From Morella rubra (lineage: Eukaryota > Streptophyta > Magnoliopsida > Fagales > Myricaceae): a stretch of DNA of 64,000 nt. Below the pieces are notes generated by a model, which was given only the letters and a program-made list of their open reading frames with translations, was not told the origin of the DNA and made no database searches. The translations under genes were made by a program, and so were the position numbers. The stretch lies in contig CM025852.1 in assembly GCA_003952965.2 (NCBI GenBank), positions 2,773,752 through 2,837,751 on the forward strand. Reading direction: 5' to 3'. Positions 11,615 through 22,319 of the stretch are shown in pieces (the first letter of the stretch is position 1; every line of letters starts with the position of its first letter).

Positions 11615-12687
11615 CACAGGCAGAACTAGCGAGGGGCGGTGGGGACAGCCGCCCCCTTCGCCTGAAAAATCTGTTCAAACTTTTTTATTTTTTTATTTTT
11701 TTTTATGGGTTAAGCCATGCCCCCTTAGACTCAGGCCCGGCCCCCTCAATTACCGTTGTGGTACTTTTGTGTGGGGAACTATGAAGTTTTTCTAAATGAA
11801 AAATATTTTCTTTGTCTCCACTTTCTTCTTGGAGAGAAAATGGATGGAAACCGCTCGAAAACCGCTGGGCACAGGGGCTGGGCCCTCAATGACCGTTTGT
11901 GGTCCATTTTGGAAAGCTTCCTCTCTAATTTTCTTGAGGCATGTTGGTGTGAAATGTGAACGTGGGAATGTGCCATGTTGTTTACTGTCCAACGACGCAG
12001 CGTTTTGAAGTCCGTTTCAAGTTCATCATTTAAAGGTGGCATTGTCTGCAGTCCCAGAAGTACTTGTCCTCTAGGGGTCCTGTTCAACTTTTTCCTAGAA
12101 CACCCTAATGATTAAGGGGTCCCTCAAACAGTTTATTTTGCTAGAGGCCAACGATGATCTGTCCAACAGGTCATTTCGAAATGATCAATTATTCAGGACG
12201 TAACTCTAATCTTAGCCATCCTCAACAAATTGTACTGGACCGTCTACATTTGTGCCTATACATCTTTGGCAATGTAGGTCTGCCTCATTGACTTGAAGAG
12301 CTGTATGAATCTTTGCACTCTATTAAGTTAGTATTGGTCTTATCAGTTGCGACTACAACTTTTGAGAGAATGTTCTCTATGATGAAGTTTATTAAAACTG
12401 ATTTGCGTAATAAGATGAGAGATGAATTGATGAATGATAGTATGATGGTATACATCGAGAGAGAAATTTTGAAACTATTAAGAACAAAGCTATTTTGCAA
12501 TGTTTTCAGAAGATGTAGTCTCGTAAGATTCAATTGCCGCCTCAGTATCAGCAAATAGTATCATATGTGTATTTCAATATTTTTAGTCCTTAATTTTTAA
12601 TATTTTAATTCTCAAGACAATTTTTTTGTGTTACCTAATTTTTTTTTTTTTCTTTTAGAAGTTTGCCTCCCTTTGATTCCACCACTT
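11615..12687 (+). mobile_element. hAT-type element nested in the MULE (element A)
   Basis: Flanked by a perfect 8-bp direct repeat GATGACGA (11607-11614 and 12688-12695), the hAT signature. Ends are short imperfect inverted repeats (CACAGGCAGAAC... and ...GATTCCACCACTT). The left end has the GC-rich CCGCCCCCTTCGCCTGAAAA text also seen in the elements at 14078, 40320 and (reversed) 46191. The right part encodes a relic of the hAT dimerisation domain. The central transposase is missing. Confidence 0.85.
12289..12558 (+). pseudogene. hAT transposase C-terminal dimerisation fragment
   Basis: Frame 1 reads LEELYESLHSIKLVLVLSVA, then TTTFERMFSMMKFIKTDLRN and DELMNDSMMVYIEREI. This is the C-terminal hAT dimerisation region: the variant with SVATATxERxFSxMKxIKTxLRN belongs to plant TTF-zinc-finger/ZMYM1-like hAT transposases. 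Only the last 80-90 residues are present; the RNase H-like catalytic core is deleted, so it is a fragment inside non-autonomous element A. Confidence 0.8.
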
Positions 12688-13716
12688 GATGACGATGACA
12701 GTGGTACAGAGCCAAATGAAGAAAGCGATCATGAAGAAACTAAATATGAGGAATAGGACGATGAACAAAAGGAGAAGATGTCAAAAAGCTCATCCAAAAA
12801 AGTTCGCAAGGATGATTCAGCCAAAAAAAAAATTAACACAGAAACCAATCCTAGTGAAAAAGGCCACCCCTGCAAAAACTGTGAAAACTCCTGCAAAACC
12901 CGCAAGAATATTGAATGCGAAGAAAGTTATCTGCAGCCAAAGTGAACGCGACAACCCCCCCTCACTCATTCTACAGGAAAATAGTAATATTTTATAATAT
13001 AACGTACAGAAAGAGAGAAACATAAATAATATTAGAACCAACCGGCCTGATCTTAATTCGTAACTGGGGGAGGCAATGAAGAGTGTTGTCTTTCGTTTTC
13101 TTTCCTTGATCTTCGTGATCGACATACGTGTTGTGACTTCAACAGACCGTCTCTGTGGTTGTAGCCTGTATTTGGTAAGAAGGTGACAAAACCAGGAGGA
13201 TTGATTTATCTGGAATCTCACACTCAAACTCAAGATTGAATCCGAACTTCAGGGTCGAAATCGTATAATCTTGAAGGTTTTGGATGCTTCTCTATTTTTC
13301 ACTAGCATTCGGTCCTCTTCTATGTTAACCTGTTCGGCTGATTTGGAGAATCTAAGGCTACTGTGGAAGAAGGGTTCTTCGGCTGATGGTGGGTAAGAGT
13401 GGGGATGACCTAATGGAAGGGGCAAAATGACCTGGCAGGGGCACATAAATCATTTCAAGTTCAAACGCTGGCGTGACATGTACAATAGCAAAGGAGTTGC
13501 ACCTAGTTAGCAACGTGGACAAGTGTTCTAATATTATTGGACATTACGTGGAGGAGACTTAACCAGTTAGCAAAACTTAACGGAAATTGGATGGAGGGGT
13601 CTTTGTGGGAAACACATAAAACCACAGGGATGGCAGGAAAAAAAATTGAACCCTAGGGTCATTTTCAAGAAAGGTTATACTACATAGACACGTCTTATAT
13701 TTTAGCCAAGAAATAA

Positions 13717-14069
13717 CTAGAGTGTGACATCGGAAGGAGCCTCTAATGCCTATATTAGGGATTTTCTGAAGGTGGAGTAACCATAAGAAGGCAAGTAATT
13801 AGAATGTAGCAATGATAGTGCTTTCCTTGTCTTCTATAGACCTTGGAAAATCTCACTATGACTAAACTCGGAATTGTTAAGACTTTTGTTCTTATTATAA
13901 ATCTAAGAGCTGACCCCTCATATTATAAGGGAGTTATCTTTTTTATGCCTCTTCTTAAAGATATGAGGGAGCCCCCAGTATATTGAGGAATCAAGCGGAA
14001 TTTTATCTCTTTAATGGACCATCAAGATGATTATGAAGGTCATTGGATCCAGACTCTTTATATTACTCG
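13717..14069. other. Short intergenic stretch
   Basis: No gene recognised. It lies between the MULE and hAT element B. Confidence 0.5.
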
Positions 14070-14077
14070 GCCGACCA

Positions 14078-15687
14078 GGGGCGAAACTACAGAGGGACAA
14101 TGGGGGGTAGCCGCCCCCCATCGCTTGAAAATTCTTTGAATTTTTTTTTCAAGTGTAAAGCCCAGCCCGCCCCCCAGGCCCCAACGGTGCGCCCACCCCC
14201 CAACAGCCCCTACCCGTTGTTATTTTTTAAAAAATTCTCAGAGGTGAAAGGCCCGGTTTCACCCAGATTTAATTCCTCCCACCCCCTCAATTTCCATCTT
14301 CTCCCCGACGCCCACCCTCTCGGCTCTCTCACTCTGCTCGATTGCTCCGGTGCTCCCCACCTCCCGACGCCAGCGGCCAGCCTGCAGCCTCTGCCTCCCT
14401 CCTACCGCCAGCAGATGCCAGCCGCCAGCGGCAACCTCCCCCTCTCACTTTGCCTCTCTCTCTGGCCTGCCTCTCCCCCTCAACTTCCCTTTCTCACTCT
14501 CCCTCTCTCTCTACCTCTCCTCCTCCAATGCTCCAACTTTGCCTCTTTCTCTCTCTTCGGCTCTCCTCTCTCTCTCTAGCCTCCGGGTACACCGATCACC
14601 ACAAAATAGTTAGATTATTGTGAATTTGATTATTTTCTATTAAATAGATTATGAATTTGATTAGTAATTTGTGAATTTGATTATGAATTTGTGAATTTGA
14701 TTATGTTTATATTAAACAGATTATGAATTTGATTAGGTTATTGTGAATTTGATTATTTTTTATTAAAGAGATTATGAATTTGATTAGTAATTTGTGAATT
14801 TGATTATGAATTTGTGAATTTGATTATGTTTATATTAAACAAATTATGAATTTGATTAGGTTATTGTGAATTTGATTATTTTTCTATTAAAGAGATTATG
14901 AATTTGATTAGTAATTTATGAATTTGTGAATTTGATTATGTTTATATTAAACAAATTAGAATTTGATTAGCTTATTGTGAATTTGATTATTTTTCTATTA
15001 AAGAGATTATGAATTTGATTAGTAATTTGTGAATTTGATTATGTTTATATTAAATAGATTATGAATTGATTAGGAATTTGTGAATTTGATTATTTTTCTA
15101 TTAAATAGATTATGAATTTGATTAGAGGTTTGTGAATTTGATTATGAATTTTGATTATGATGAATTATTGATGATATTGTGATGAATAATTATTGATGAA
15201 TTTGTGAATCTTTGATTAGGTTTGATTAGGATTATTAAATATGTGTGAATTTGTGATGAATTTATTTTAATTATTGATGAATAATGTGATGTATTTAATA
15301 TTGTGATGAATAATGTGATAAATTATTGATGATATTAGATTGATGAATTTATTGATGATATTGCGATGAATAATTATTGATGAATAATGTTATGAATTAT
15401 TAATGATTGTGCATTATATTGAAATTGTGATTAGGACTAGGTTGTGAAACTGTGATTAGGTTATGAAATTAGATTGATGAATTTTGTTTTGTTTTGTTTT
15501 GTTTTGTTTTATTTAAATAATATATAAGTTTTTGATAAAGAAGCCAGTCAGCCTAAAGTCGTCTAGTTCTTAGTTTTCGATATTTTAAATCTAAGACACT
15601 TTTTGCGTTAGTAGGATTTTTTTTTTTTTTGTCATTTGTCTTATGTGTTCGCCCCCCTTTAAATTGAATCCTGATTCCGCCACTGAA
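14078..15687 (+). mobile_element. hAT-type non-autonomous element (element B)
   Basis: Bounded by GCCGACCA at 14070-14077 and 15688-15695, an 8-bp direct repeat; if the inverted repeat starts with CAGGGGCG the true edges move two bases. Ends are CAGGGGCGAAACTAC and GAATCCTGATTCCGCCACTG, imperfect inverted repeats of the same kind as element A. The left 500 bases are GC-rich and pyrimidine-rich (CCGCCCCCCATCGCTTG...), which creates long but meaningless open frames; the right 1000 bases are an AT-rich minisatellite. No transposase is visible. Confidence 0.75.
14613..15135. repeat. AT-rich minisatellite inside hAT element B
   Basis: Units of about 120 bases built on GAATTTGATTA, ATTATGAATTTGATTAG and ATGTTTATATTAAA, repeated roughly four times with small deletions, then decaying into TGATGAATAAT repeats to about 15420. 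A (GTTTT) run follows at about 15485-15510. Confidence 0.8.
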
Positions 15688-15695
15688 GCCGACCA

Positions 15696-16097
15696 TATCT
15701 TATCCTATCGCAAATTAATGACTGGGAGGATGAATATTATGTTAATATTGCAACATAATCGTACGTTAAAACCTCACGCAAGAACTATGCATGGGCCATT
15801 CCCAGGAAACATGATATATATGGTATGGCTCTAACGGGAAGTTCATCGAGTTTGATCTTTTCCTCTAACCAAACTCAATCAATCCACAATTCTAGTTTGC
15901 TAGCTGTCTGAATTGAAACGTTCAATGCATGTTTCTTTTTTTGTGTGTAGATAATGTATAACATCTGTATGTTTGCGACATGCGAGCTTCCTTGTAAAGA
16001 TAAAGTCATGCTAATCGTGACTTCAGGCTAAATTCCTAAGTGGGTTCTAGCTATTCTGGGCCAGGTGGCCTGCCTAAGACATGATCAGCACCAAATC
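15696..16097. other. Upstream region of the first TLP
   Basis: The stretch 15785-15900 (CATGGGCCATT..CAGG, TTGATCTTTTCCTCT) matches 38390-38470, upstream of the third TLP, so it is part of the duplicated unit. No coding sequence. Confidence 0.6.
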
Positions 16098-16103
16098 TTG
16101 ACT
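16098..16103 (+). promoter_or_regulatory. W-box core in the first TLP promoter
   Basis: TTGACT about 215 bases before the ATG, in a context (CTTGACTAGCTAGTCT..CAAGTC) like that of the second TLP. WRKY factors bind TTGAC[C/T]; the role is inferred. Confidence 0.4.
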
Positions 16104-16213
16104 AGCTAGTCTCTTTCAAGTCATTCAAAACGACATCTTCTTTGAAAACTTTTCAACGCAAACTTGTTTACGCAACTCCACCTGTATGTCCTGTAGACCA
16201 TCTGAAAGTGATT

Positions 16214-16222
16214 TCTATAAAC
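16214..16222 (+). promoter_or_regulatory. TATA box of the first TLP
   Basis: TCTATAAAC followed by CCCTCG, about 95 bases before the ATG; the same element (CTATATAAACCCC) precedes the other copies. Confidence 0.65.
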
Positions 16223-16313
16223 CCCTCGATCTGCATGCCCATTTCCTCAAATCACACACGTACAAAGATACTAGCAAGCCCAAGAGCTTAGACCGTATCT
16301 CTCATTCCTCAAA

Positions 16314-16994
16314 ATGAGCCTCTCCAGAAACCTCCCCACTTTGTCCTTCCTTTTCGTCACTCTTTGCTTTGCCTTGGCTCATGCAGCCAGATTCGATATT
16401 AGAAACAATTGCCCCTACACAGTCTGGGCCGCGGCTGTGCCTGGTGGTGGTGGTGGTAAGAAGCTTAACCGGGGAGAAACTTGGGCGATCGATGTGAACT
16501 CCGGCACGAAACAGGCTCGCATTTGGGCCCGAACCAAGTGCACCTTCGACCAGTCCGGGTGTGGCAAATGTGAGACGGGTGATTGTGGCGGTCTCCTACA
16601 ATGCAAAGCCTACGGCAAACCCCCCAATACCCTAGCTGAATATGCACTGAACCAATTTGGCAACATAGATTCCTTCTACATCTCTTTCCTTGAGGGGTTC
16701 AACGTTCCAATGGAATTCAGTCCAACATCTAATGGATGCACTCGCGGGGTAAAATGCGCTGCTGACATCAATGGACAGTGTCCGAAACAATTGAAGGTCC
16801 AAGGTGGATGTAACAATCCATGTACCGTGTTCAATACCGATCAATATTGTTGTAACTCGGGGAAATGCGGTCCGACAAATTACTCGAAATTTTTCGAAGA
16901 TCGCTGCCGAGATGCTTATAGTTATCCAAAAGACCAAACAACCGCATTCATGTGCCCTAGTGGGACTAACTATAAGGTTGTGTTCTGCCCCTGA
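16314..16994 (+). CDS. Thaumatin-like protein (PR-5 family), copy 1
   Basis: A 226-residue intronless PR-5 protein. Residues 1-24 are a signal peptide (hydrophobic [15 protein letters not shown], cleavage after A24), so it is secreted, and the protein ends at NYKVVFCP with no vacuolar extension, which suggests the apoplast. The thaumatin signature is at residues 82-97 ([16 protein letters not shown]). PR-5 proteins have 16 cysteines in eight disulfides; the mature protein here has 17, with an extra C83 inside the signature where the other copies have arginine. The acidic-cleft segment reads [13 protein letters not shown], with glutamate where copies 2-5 have aspartate. N189-Y-S is a possible glycosylation site. 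Members are antifungal, some bind beta-glucan, and many are induced by pathogens or osmotic stress. TATA at 16214, poly(A) signal at 17057. It is the most divergent copy in the window. Confidence 0.96.
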   Translation: MSLSRNLPTLSFLFVTLCFALAHAARFDIRNNCPYTVWAAAVPGGGGGKKLNRGETWAIDVNSGTKQARIWARTKCTFDQSGCGKCETGDCGGLLQCKAYGKPPNTLAEYALNQFGNIDSFYISFLEGFNVPMEFSPTSNGCTRGVKCAADINGQCPKQLKVQGGCNNPCTVFNTDQYCCNSGKCGPTNYSKFFEDRCRDAYSYPKDQTTAFMCPSGTNYKVVFCP

Positions 16995-17056
16995 GCAGTT
17001 CTTTAATTGTTAAGAGGCAAAAGATCTAGTAGCTAGTCTCTAATTATATGTAACGT

Positions 17057-17063
17057 AATAAAA
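17057..17063 (+). terminator. Poly(A) signal of the first TLP
   Basis: AATAAAA, 63 bases after the stop codon; the same GTAATAAAA context follows the other copies. Confidence 0.6.
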
Positions 17064-18989
17064 TGTTGGAGGCCTCGATCCTTCGGATGCACATGTATTA
17101 GTGTGCATCTCATGTCATATATGTTAAGGTTCCAATAAGATATGGTCTCAACAGCCCAGTACTTCACGTGCTTGGGCTTCCTTAACTGAGTTCAAGACCA
17201 ACGCATGCAGTGATATATATCTAAGTTCGTTTTATTTTTTGTTTTCGCCGGCATGTATAAAATTAATTTATCTTTCCTTCTTCCTTTTCTTTTTGATTCT
17301 CCCAAACGATTTCATCTCCTTATCGAATAAATCTTGCCAATTAATCATGACCTAACAGTACCATATGTATTTTATATGGACCTACCGGAAAAGTTTGTCT
17401 TCTGGATCATGATTTAGGTGATCATAAATGAGGGCTTTTGCTGAGTGGAATTGATACCCAATTAGATCTACAACTTAATTAATATGAAATTGAGTACAGA
17501 GAAGTACAAAATGATGCCTGCTATCATTCAAAATAAGATCACTGCAGGCTATATTCCATGCACCAATGATGCAATAGAATCGTATACAAATACAACACCG
17601 TCTTTGTCTCAAATTTTTTTTTTTGAAAAGTCACTTTGTGCTCTAAGCTATTAAAACATCTCAAACAAGAGTCTCAACTACCACTTCTAAAAAAATGAGC
17701 CCAAACTTTCAAAATCTATTAATTTGTATTTTGAAATAAAATTTAATGATCAAAATCATGTCATATGATTCATTTATAACACATATGGCATAATTTTGAC
17801 GATTAGATCTTTTTTAAAGACACACATTGATAAAAATAAATAGTTTTAAGATTCAATGTATCAAAAGTAATTGTTAGAACTCCTATTTAAGATTGCTTTA
17901 GTAGTCCAAAGGTACAGAGTAATTTTTTTTTTATTTTTTGGAAAAAAACGTGAGAGAAAAATCCATTACAAGAGGCGTGTCACAGAATGCAACGTCAGAA
18001 GGAATACAATGAGAATGAACAAATCCTATAATTTGGCACCGGATGGCCCATTGGGCAAGTGAATGAGCTTATTGGTTGAAACGTCTAGGGGGTGTTTGTT
18101 TTGTACAAAACTGTCGGATTTTGGTAGAATTGGGAATATTTATGTGGATTATAGTTTTATAGGTTTTTGTGTAAAGGTCAGTGAAAAGTTTTAAAGATAT
18201 TTAATTTTTGTTGAAGTTTGTAAAAAAATGTAGAGAGAGATGATTTGATGTAATTGTTTAATAAAAAAGTATTGGAGTTAGGTGAAAAAGTATAGAGAGA
18301 AAAAATTTGTGATAATTTTTTTTTAAAAAAGTTATTGGAGTTTGTATGAAAAGTTGTTGAAAATTGTATAAAATTTATTGGTGTGTATAAATTTTTAAGA
18401 TTTTGAATGTTACTTTTATAAATATATTTATATTGTAAAAAAATTATGAAAACGACCATGCCACTAGGGTATCCGCAATTGAAGGTCCAGTCTGGGTGAG
18501 CAATTTGAAGGCCTAATGGAGCGCAGTAACAACTGTCTCTATCTTCCAGCACGAGGGTTCGGATGTATTTCAGATGTCATAGCAAAGGGGGTGGGAGTCA
18601 GACTCAAATTTGACCAGGGCCCAATGATTTTCCTTTGCGATTTCCACGAGGCTCTCACAGCCGCCATCGCCTCACCAATCAAAGGATCTATACCCATGTC
18701 ACTATGAGATGCCACGAGCCGATCGGATCGAGGACCTTATGCTGATGCTGGGAATCAATCTGTTCGATGCTCCTTGAGACTTTTCCTTCCTCGGTGTCGC
18801 CATTAATGAATTTGTTTCTAGCTTTCTAGATCGTGGGATTTTTACGGTAAGTCTAGTCGAGATTGGAAATTAAGCAATATTGTAAGCCGTGATAGGAGGA
18901 GGTAATGAATAATATCTCAGCTACAATTTTCACATTTACTCAGAAAAAGAAGAAGAATATCTTAGCTAGAAAAGCACTGTTAGAATCAG
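17064..18989. other. Duplicated intergenic DNA between TLP copies 1 and 2
   Basis: No gene. Parts are homologous to DNA upstream of copy 3: 17330-17420 (TCATGATTTAGGTGAT) with 38740-38830, and 18700-18840 (GAGATGCC.CGA, TGTCGCCATTA) with 39330-39480. This shows that whole gene-plus-spacer units were duplicated. 18110-18490 is a low-complexity A/T and purine-rich stretch, possibly a decayed inverted-repeat element. Confidence 0.6.
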
Positions 18990-18997
18990 CTAGCAAT

Positions 18998-20518
18998 TAG
19001 GGCTGTTCAGTGCCACCGGAAAAATCCGGTGCACCGGCACCGGTACCGGCACCGGCACCAGATTGCCGGTACTCGGCTTCACCGGTGGCACCGGCACCGG
19101 CACCGGATTGCCGGTACCCGGCTTCACCGGTGCCGGTGCCGGTTTAGTCTTTTGCAAAAAACCCGGTGGTATTCCCGGTTCCCGGGTTACCCGGCACCGG
19201 GTTCCCGGGTACCGGGAAACCGGATTTTTTTTTTTAAAACAAAACTAACCGTTTTGTCCCCTCTCCTCTCCTCCCCCTGTTCCCCATTTCTTCGTGTTTC
19301 TTCAGATTCCAAACGACAGATCCTCCCTCCCGAAGCTTCTTGCCCATCCCACCCCGTGCCTTTCTCTCTCCCTCCCCTCCCTCTCCAGTGGCAGTGGCAC
19401 AACCTTTAGCCGACCACCATGCCTGCCAGCTGCTGCGCCTCCCGTCGCCGACCACAACCTCTTCATTTTCTCCCCTCCTTCACGCGTCAATCTCTCATCT
19501 CTTCTGCCAAATCTCTCTCAAGGATTGAGATTCATTTAGGTATGTTGTTAAAAATTAATGGGTTTGTTGATTTTAAGTTGTTCTATTGAAAATGTTGCTT
19601 AACTTTTCCCCCTTGTTAATTTGTTTGTTGTTTTTAGGGTTTATGCTCAACGTGTCTAATACTACTTGAGATGCATACCCATGAAAACTACTGCATATCC
19701 TTGAAAATTTTATGCTCAATAAAATTTGTTTTTCTATTGAAAACTGTTACCCAACTTGAGATGCATACCCCTGAAAACTTCTAACTGGTAGAGATGGAAT
19801 CGGCATGATCTCTTCTTTCTGTGTTTTTTCTCTTTTTTCCTAATTGTGGTCTAAAACAAAGAGTCTCAATGATTCTGGCATAGAACTCTCTACTAATGGC
19901 CAAGAGGAAATAGAATTGAAAGGAAGTCAATCCACGAATTGGGTTGCAATTTGGATCATTTATACATTAGCCATATAGTTTAGTTGTCCACTATGCATAG
20001 TAAATGCTCTCCTAATCAGGTGGCGTCCAATACTACTGCATTGCTCCAGAATTATTAACTCTTGAATTAGGTTTTTGCAAGCGGGAATAGTTGTTCAAAG
20101 AATTATTATCATTTGAATTTGGTTTGTGAAGGCCGAATAAAATATTGTTTTCTCCATATTATTCAATTACCCATTACTTATATGATTCATATTATATTAA
20201 TCAAAGATCTTTTAAGATGATCTTTCTTTAATTTTATTGATTTTGGATTTCATTATTTTAGATTTTATTAATTTGTGATCAATGGACCAAAAGAAAAAGA
20301 AAAAATACATTGGGCAAAGTGCATAATATGCTAAAAAAATGGCCTAATATGAATGTAGGTTAACCGGAAACCGTCACCGCTAAAACCGCTACCGCTAAGG
20401 GCCGGTTTTTACTCTTAACGGTGTAGGTGTAGGTGGCAATTATTTAAAAACCGGTTTATCCGGTGTAGGTGCCTGTTTTGGCCAAAACCGGCACCTACAT
20501 CGGGGTTGAACAGCCCTA
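18998..20518. mobile_element. Non-autonomous hAT element with CCGG-type subterminal repeats
   Basis: Perfect 12-bp terminal inverted repeats TAGGGCTGTTCA...TGAACAGCCCTA and a perfect 8-bp target duplication CTAGCAAT (18990-18997, 20519-20526). The empty site is preserved in the duplicated flanks at about 60570 and 63950, where CTAGCACT is continuous. The left 200 bases are nearly pure CACCGG/GGCACCGG repeats; the right 150 bases carry AACCGTCACCGCTAAAACCGC and related repeats. The middle has a C/T-rich stretch (19250-19540) and AT-rich filler. No transposase. It lies about 0.8-2.3 kb upstream of TLP copy 2. Confidence 0.93.
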
Positions 20519-20526
20519 CTAGCAAT

Positions 20527-21083
20527 ACCCTTTTTCTAGAAAGCTCCCGTATATTTGAGATATTTGCAAAAATTTGCAAAAATCTGGAAAATATCGGAAT
20601 TGTTGGATGTTGTTCGAAGCTACATAATTTTAAAGACTTAACAAGTGGACAAAATTAATTCTACCACTGGCTTATTATTATCACTGTATTCATCTGTTAC
20701 GAGATTATTTAATAAATTATAGAAAGCTTATCCTTTTTTATTTAAAAAAAGAAAAGAAAAGAAAGAGTGTTACCAGATTATAATATTTAATAAATGGTAC
20801 AAACTCGGTCCTCTTTTATTAAAAAAAAAAAAAAAAAACAGTGTTGTACGAGTGAGGTGGGTATAGCGTAAGAAAAAGTTGTCTTGTACTCTTTCTCTTC
20901 GAAAAAATTAATTTATTGTGCTCCTATAACTTTTTGCGTACAAATTCTCAAAAAGTAATTGTCTTTGAAAGTTGCCAAGAAAAAAAAAATTGTCTTTGAA
21001 AGTTGTTTTCCTCGTCACCTCTCTCCAACAAGCACAACTTGGAAAAAATACAAAACAAAAGGCCAAGATATCAAAATGGCTCG
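20527..21083. other. Upstream region of TLP copy 2
   Basis: Non-coding. It matches, in reverse, the region upstream of the inverted pseudogene (59330-59650 and 60440-60570), including the A- or T-runs near 20820 and 59480. Confidence 0.7.
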
Positions 21084-21089
21084 TTGACT
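21084..21089 (+). promoter_or_regulatory. W-box core in the TLP copy 2 promoter
   Basis: TTGACT in GGCTCGTTGACTAGTCTTC, about 240 bases before the ATG; a related block with two TTGAC cores precedes copy 4. Confidence 0.45.
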
Positions 21090-21240
21090 AGTCTTCAAGA
21101 CACGCCAAAGATATGACAGCATAACAAATTTTCCAAGGACCAAAACCCTTGACCGGCAATGGAAGCATAAATTCCACACAATTAGGTAATGCCTGTAGGT
21201 TCTACACCCGGTACATCCCACACCCAAGCCCAAGATAACC

Positions 21241-21250
21241 CTATATAAAC
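21241..21250 (+). promoter_or_regulatory. TATA box of TLP copy 2
   Basis: CTATATAAAC followed by CCCTCC, about 80 bases before the ATG, identical in copies 3 and 4. Confidence 0.8.
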
Positions 21251-21323
21251 CCCTCCAAATTCCATTAATCTTCGGACGGACACAACAACAAAATCACTAG
21301 AGGCTAGCATATCTCTCACCAAA

Positions 21324-22001
21324 ATGAGTCTCTCCAAAAAGCAGTTCATTTTTTGCTTCCTTTCAATCACTCTCTGCTTCGGCCTAGCCCATGCAGCTAG
21401 ATTCGATGTAACAAACAATTGTCCTTTCACGGTTTGGGCTGGGGCTGTGCCCGGTGGTGGTATGCAGCTTGCACCAGGTGGAACATGGAGCCTTGACGTC
21501 GCCGCCGGCACCACAGGGGGTCGCATTTGGCCGCGGACTGGGTGCAATTTCGATGGCTCTGGACGGGGAAGCTGCCAAACCGGTGACTGTGGCGGGCTTC
21601 TCCAATGCCAAGCCTATGGCGTACCGCCGAACACCCTTGCTGAATATGGACTAAACAAATTTAACAACTTAGATTTCTTTGATATCTCTTTGGTTGATGG
21701 GTTTAATGTTCCAATGGAATTTAGCCCTACGTCCAACGGGTGCACTCGTGGGATAAGATGCACAGCTGATATCAACGAACAGTGCCCAAATGAGTTGAAG
21801 GCTCCTGGTGGGTGTAACAACCCTTGTACTGTGTTTAAGACCGATCAATATTGTTGCAACTCTGGAAGCTGTGGACCTACAGATTACTCTAAATTTTTTA
21901 AGGATCGTTGCCCCGATGCTTACAGTTACCCTAAGGATGATGCAACCAGCACATTTACGTGCCCTGGTGGGACTAACTACAAGGTTGTGTTCTGCCCCTG
22001 A
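21324..22001 (+). CDS. Thaumatin-like protein (PR-5 family), copy 2
   Basis: 225 residues, no intron. The signal peptide is residues 1-24 ([15 protein letters not shown], cleavage before ARFDVTNNC). The thaumatin signature [16 protein letters not shown] lies at about 80-95, and the mature protein has the standard 16 cysteines. The cleft segment reads [13 protein letters not shown]; the sequon at N-Y-S of copies 1 and 3 is D-Y-S here. It ends NYKVVFCP, so extracellular secretion is expected. The start is fixed by the conserved MSLSKK leader and the TATA box at 21241. It is the closest intact relative of the inverted pseudogene at 58309-58990, whose upstream DNA it also shares. A 13.5-kb CACTA element begins only 187 bases after its stop codon and may influence its 3' end or chromatin. 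Confidence 0.97.
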   Translation: MSLSKKQFIFCFLSITLCFGLAHAARFDVTNNCPFTVWAGAVPGGGMQLAPGGTWSLDVAAGTTGGRIWPRTGCNFDGSGRGSCQTGDCGGLLQCQAYGVPPNTLAEYGLNKFNNLDFFDISLVDGFNVPMEFSPTSNGCTRGIRCTADINEQCPNELKAPGGCNNPCTVFKTDQYCCNSGSCGPTDYSKFFKDRCPDAYSYPKDDATSTFTCPGGTNYKVVFCP

Positions 22002-22319
22002 AGCAACTAGCTCAAGAATTGAGGAACTAGTAAGTACCATATGCTCTATGATGTAATAAGAGCTTACTGGGCTTTCTGAGCACATTATATTTATTAGTGT
22101 GCAAATGCTATCCTATATATTAAAATCCAGCTGCAATAATACACCAATGAAGGGGGAAAAGATTTAGTAACGTGCATAACCTCACTCTCACTACAAGAAA
22201 AAAGACTTTGGGGGACAAACAAAGTGCTAATTTCGTCAACTAATGTTTTGGGTGACAAAAACCGAGTTGTCACCCGGTTTGTCACCTAAAACCCGTCAGG
22301 CAAAGTTTTGGGTGATGAT

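Larger units (their letters stand above)
11472..12931 (+). pseudogene. Acidic/lysine-rich reading frame inside the MULE, split by an hAT insertion
   Basis: The left part (11472-11614) encodes a serine-rich then acidic segment ending SDANDEARDDD. The right part (from 12688) continues in the same frame, once the 8-bp target duplication is discounted, with DDDSGTEPNEESDHEETKYE, a TAG at 12754-12756, then a lysine/serine-rich stretch (KMSKSSSKKVRKDDSAKKK) and a cysteine cluster GHPCKNCENSCKTRK, ending at about 12931. I do not recognise the family; the composition suggests a fragment of a nuclear protein captured by the MULE. The internal stop and the insertion make it non-functional as it stands. 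Confidence 0.45.
11123..13707. mobile_element. Mutator-like (Pack-MULE-type) element
   Basis: Long terminal inverted repeats of about 220 bp begin GGCTAAAATATAAG at 11123 and end CTTATATTTTAGCC at 13707. Both TIRs share the order of phrases (protein-neutral text on kinesis of T-rich tracts, ACCACAGGGA/TCCCCGTAGTTTTATGTG, AACACATAAAAC, GGACATTACGTGGAG). The flanking 9-mers AAGAAACAA (11114-11122) and AAGAAATAA (13708-13716) are a 9-bp target duplication with one mismatch, as expected for Mutator-like elements. No transposase is visible. The interior holds an acidic/basic reading frame that looks like a captured gene fragment, and a younger hAT insertion (11615-12687). Confidence 0.8.

Noticed and set aside
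14043-14623. Long proline/serine-rich open frames in three phases
   Set aside because: They come from the C/T-rich left end of hAT element B; three overlapping frames are open at once, which is a composition effect.
19029-19539. Open frames rich in H/R/G or P/S near the CCGG repeats
   Set aside because: Simple repeats and pyrimidine-rich filler of the hAT element; no conserved motif and open on both strands.
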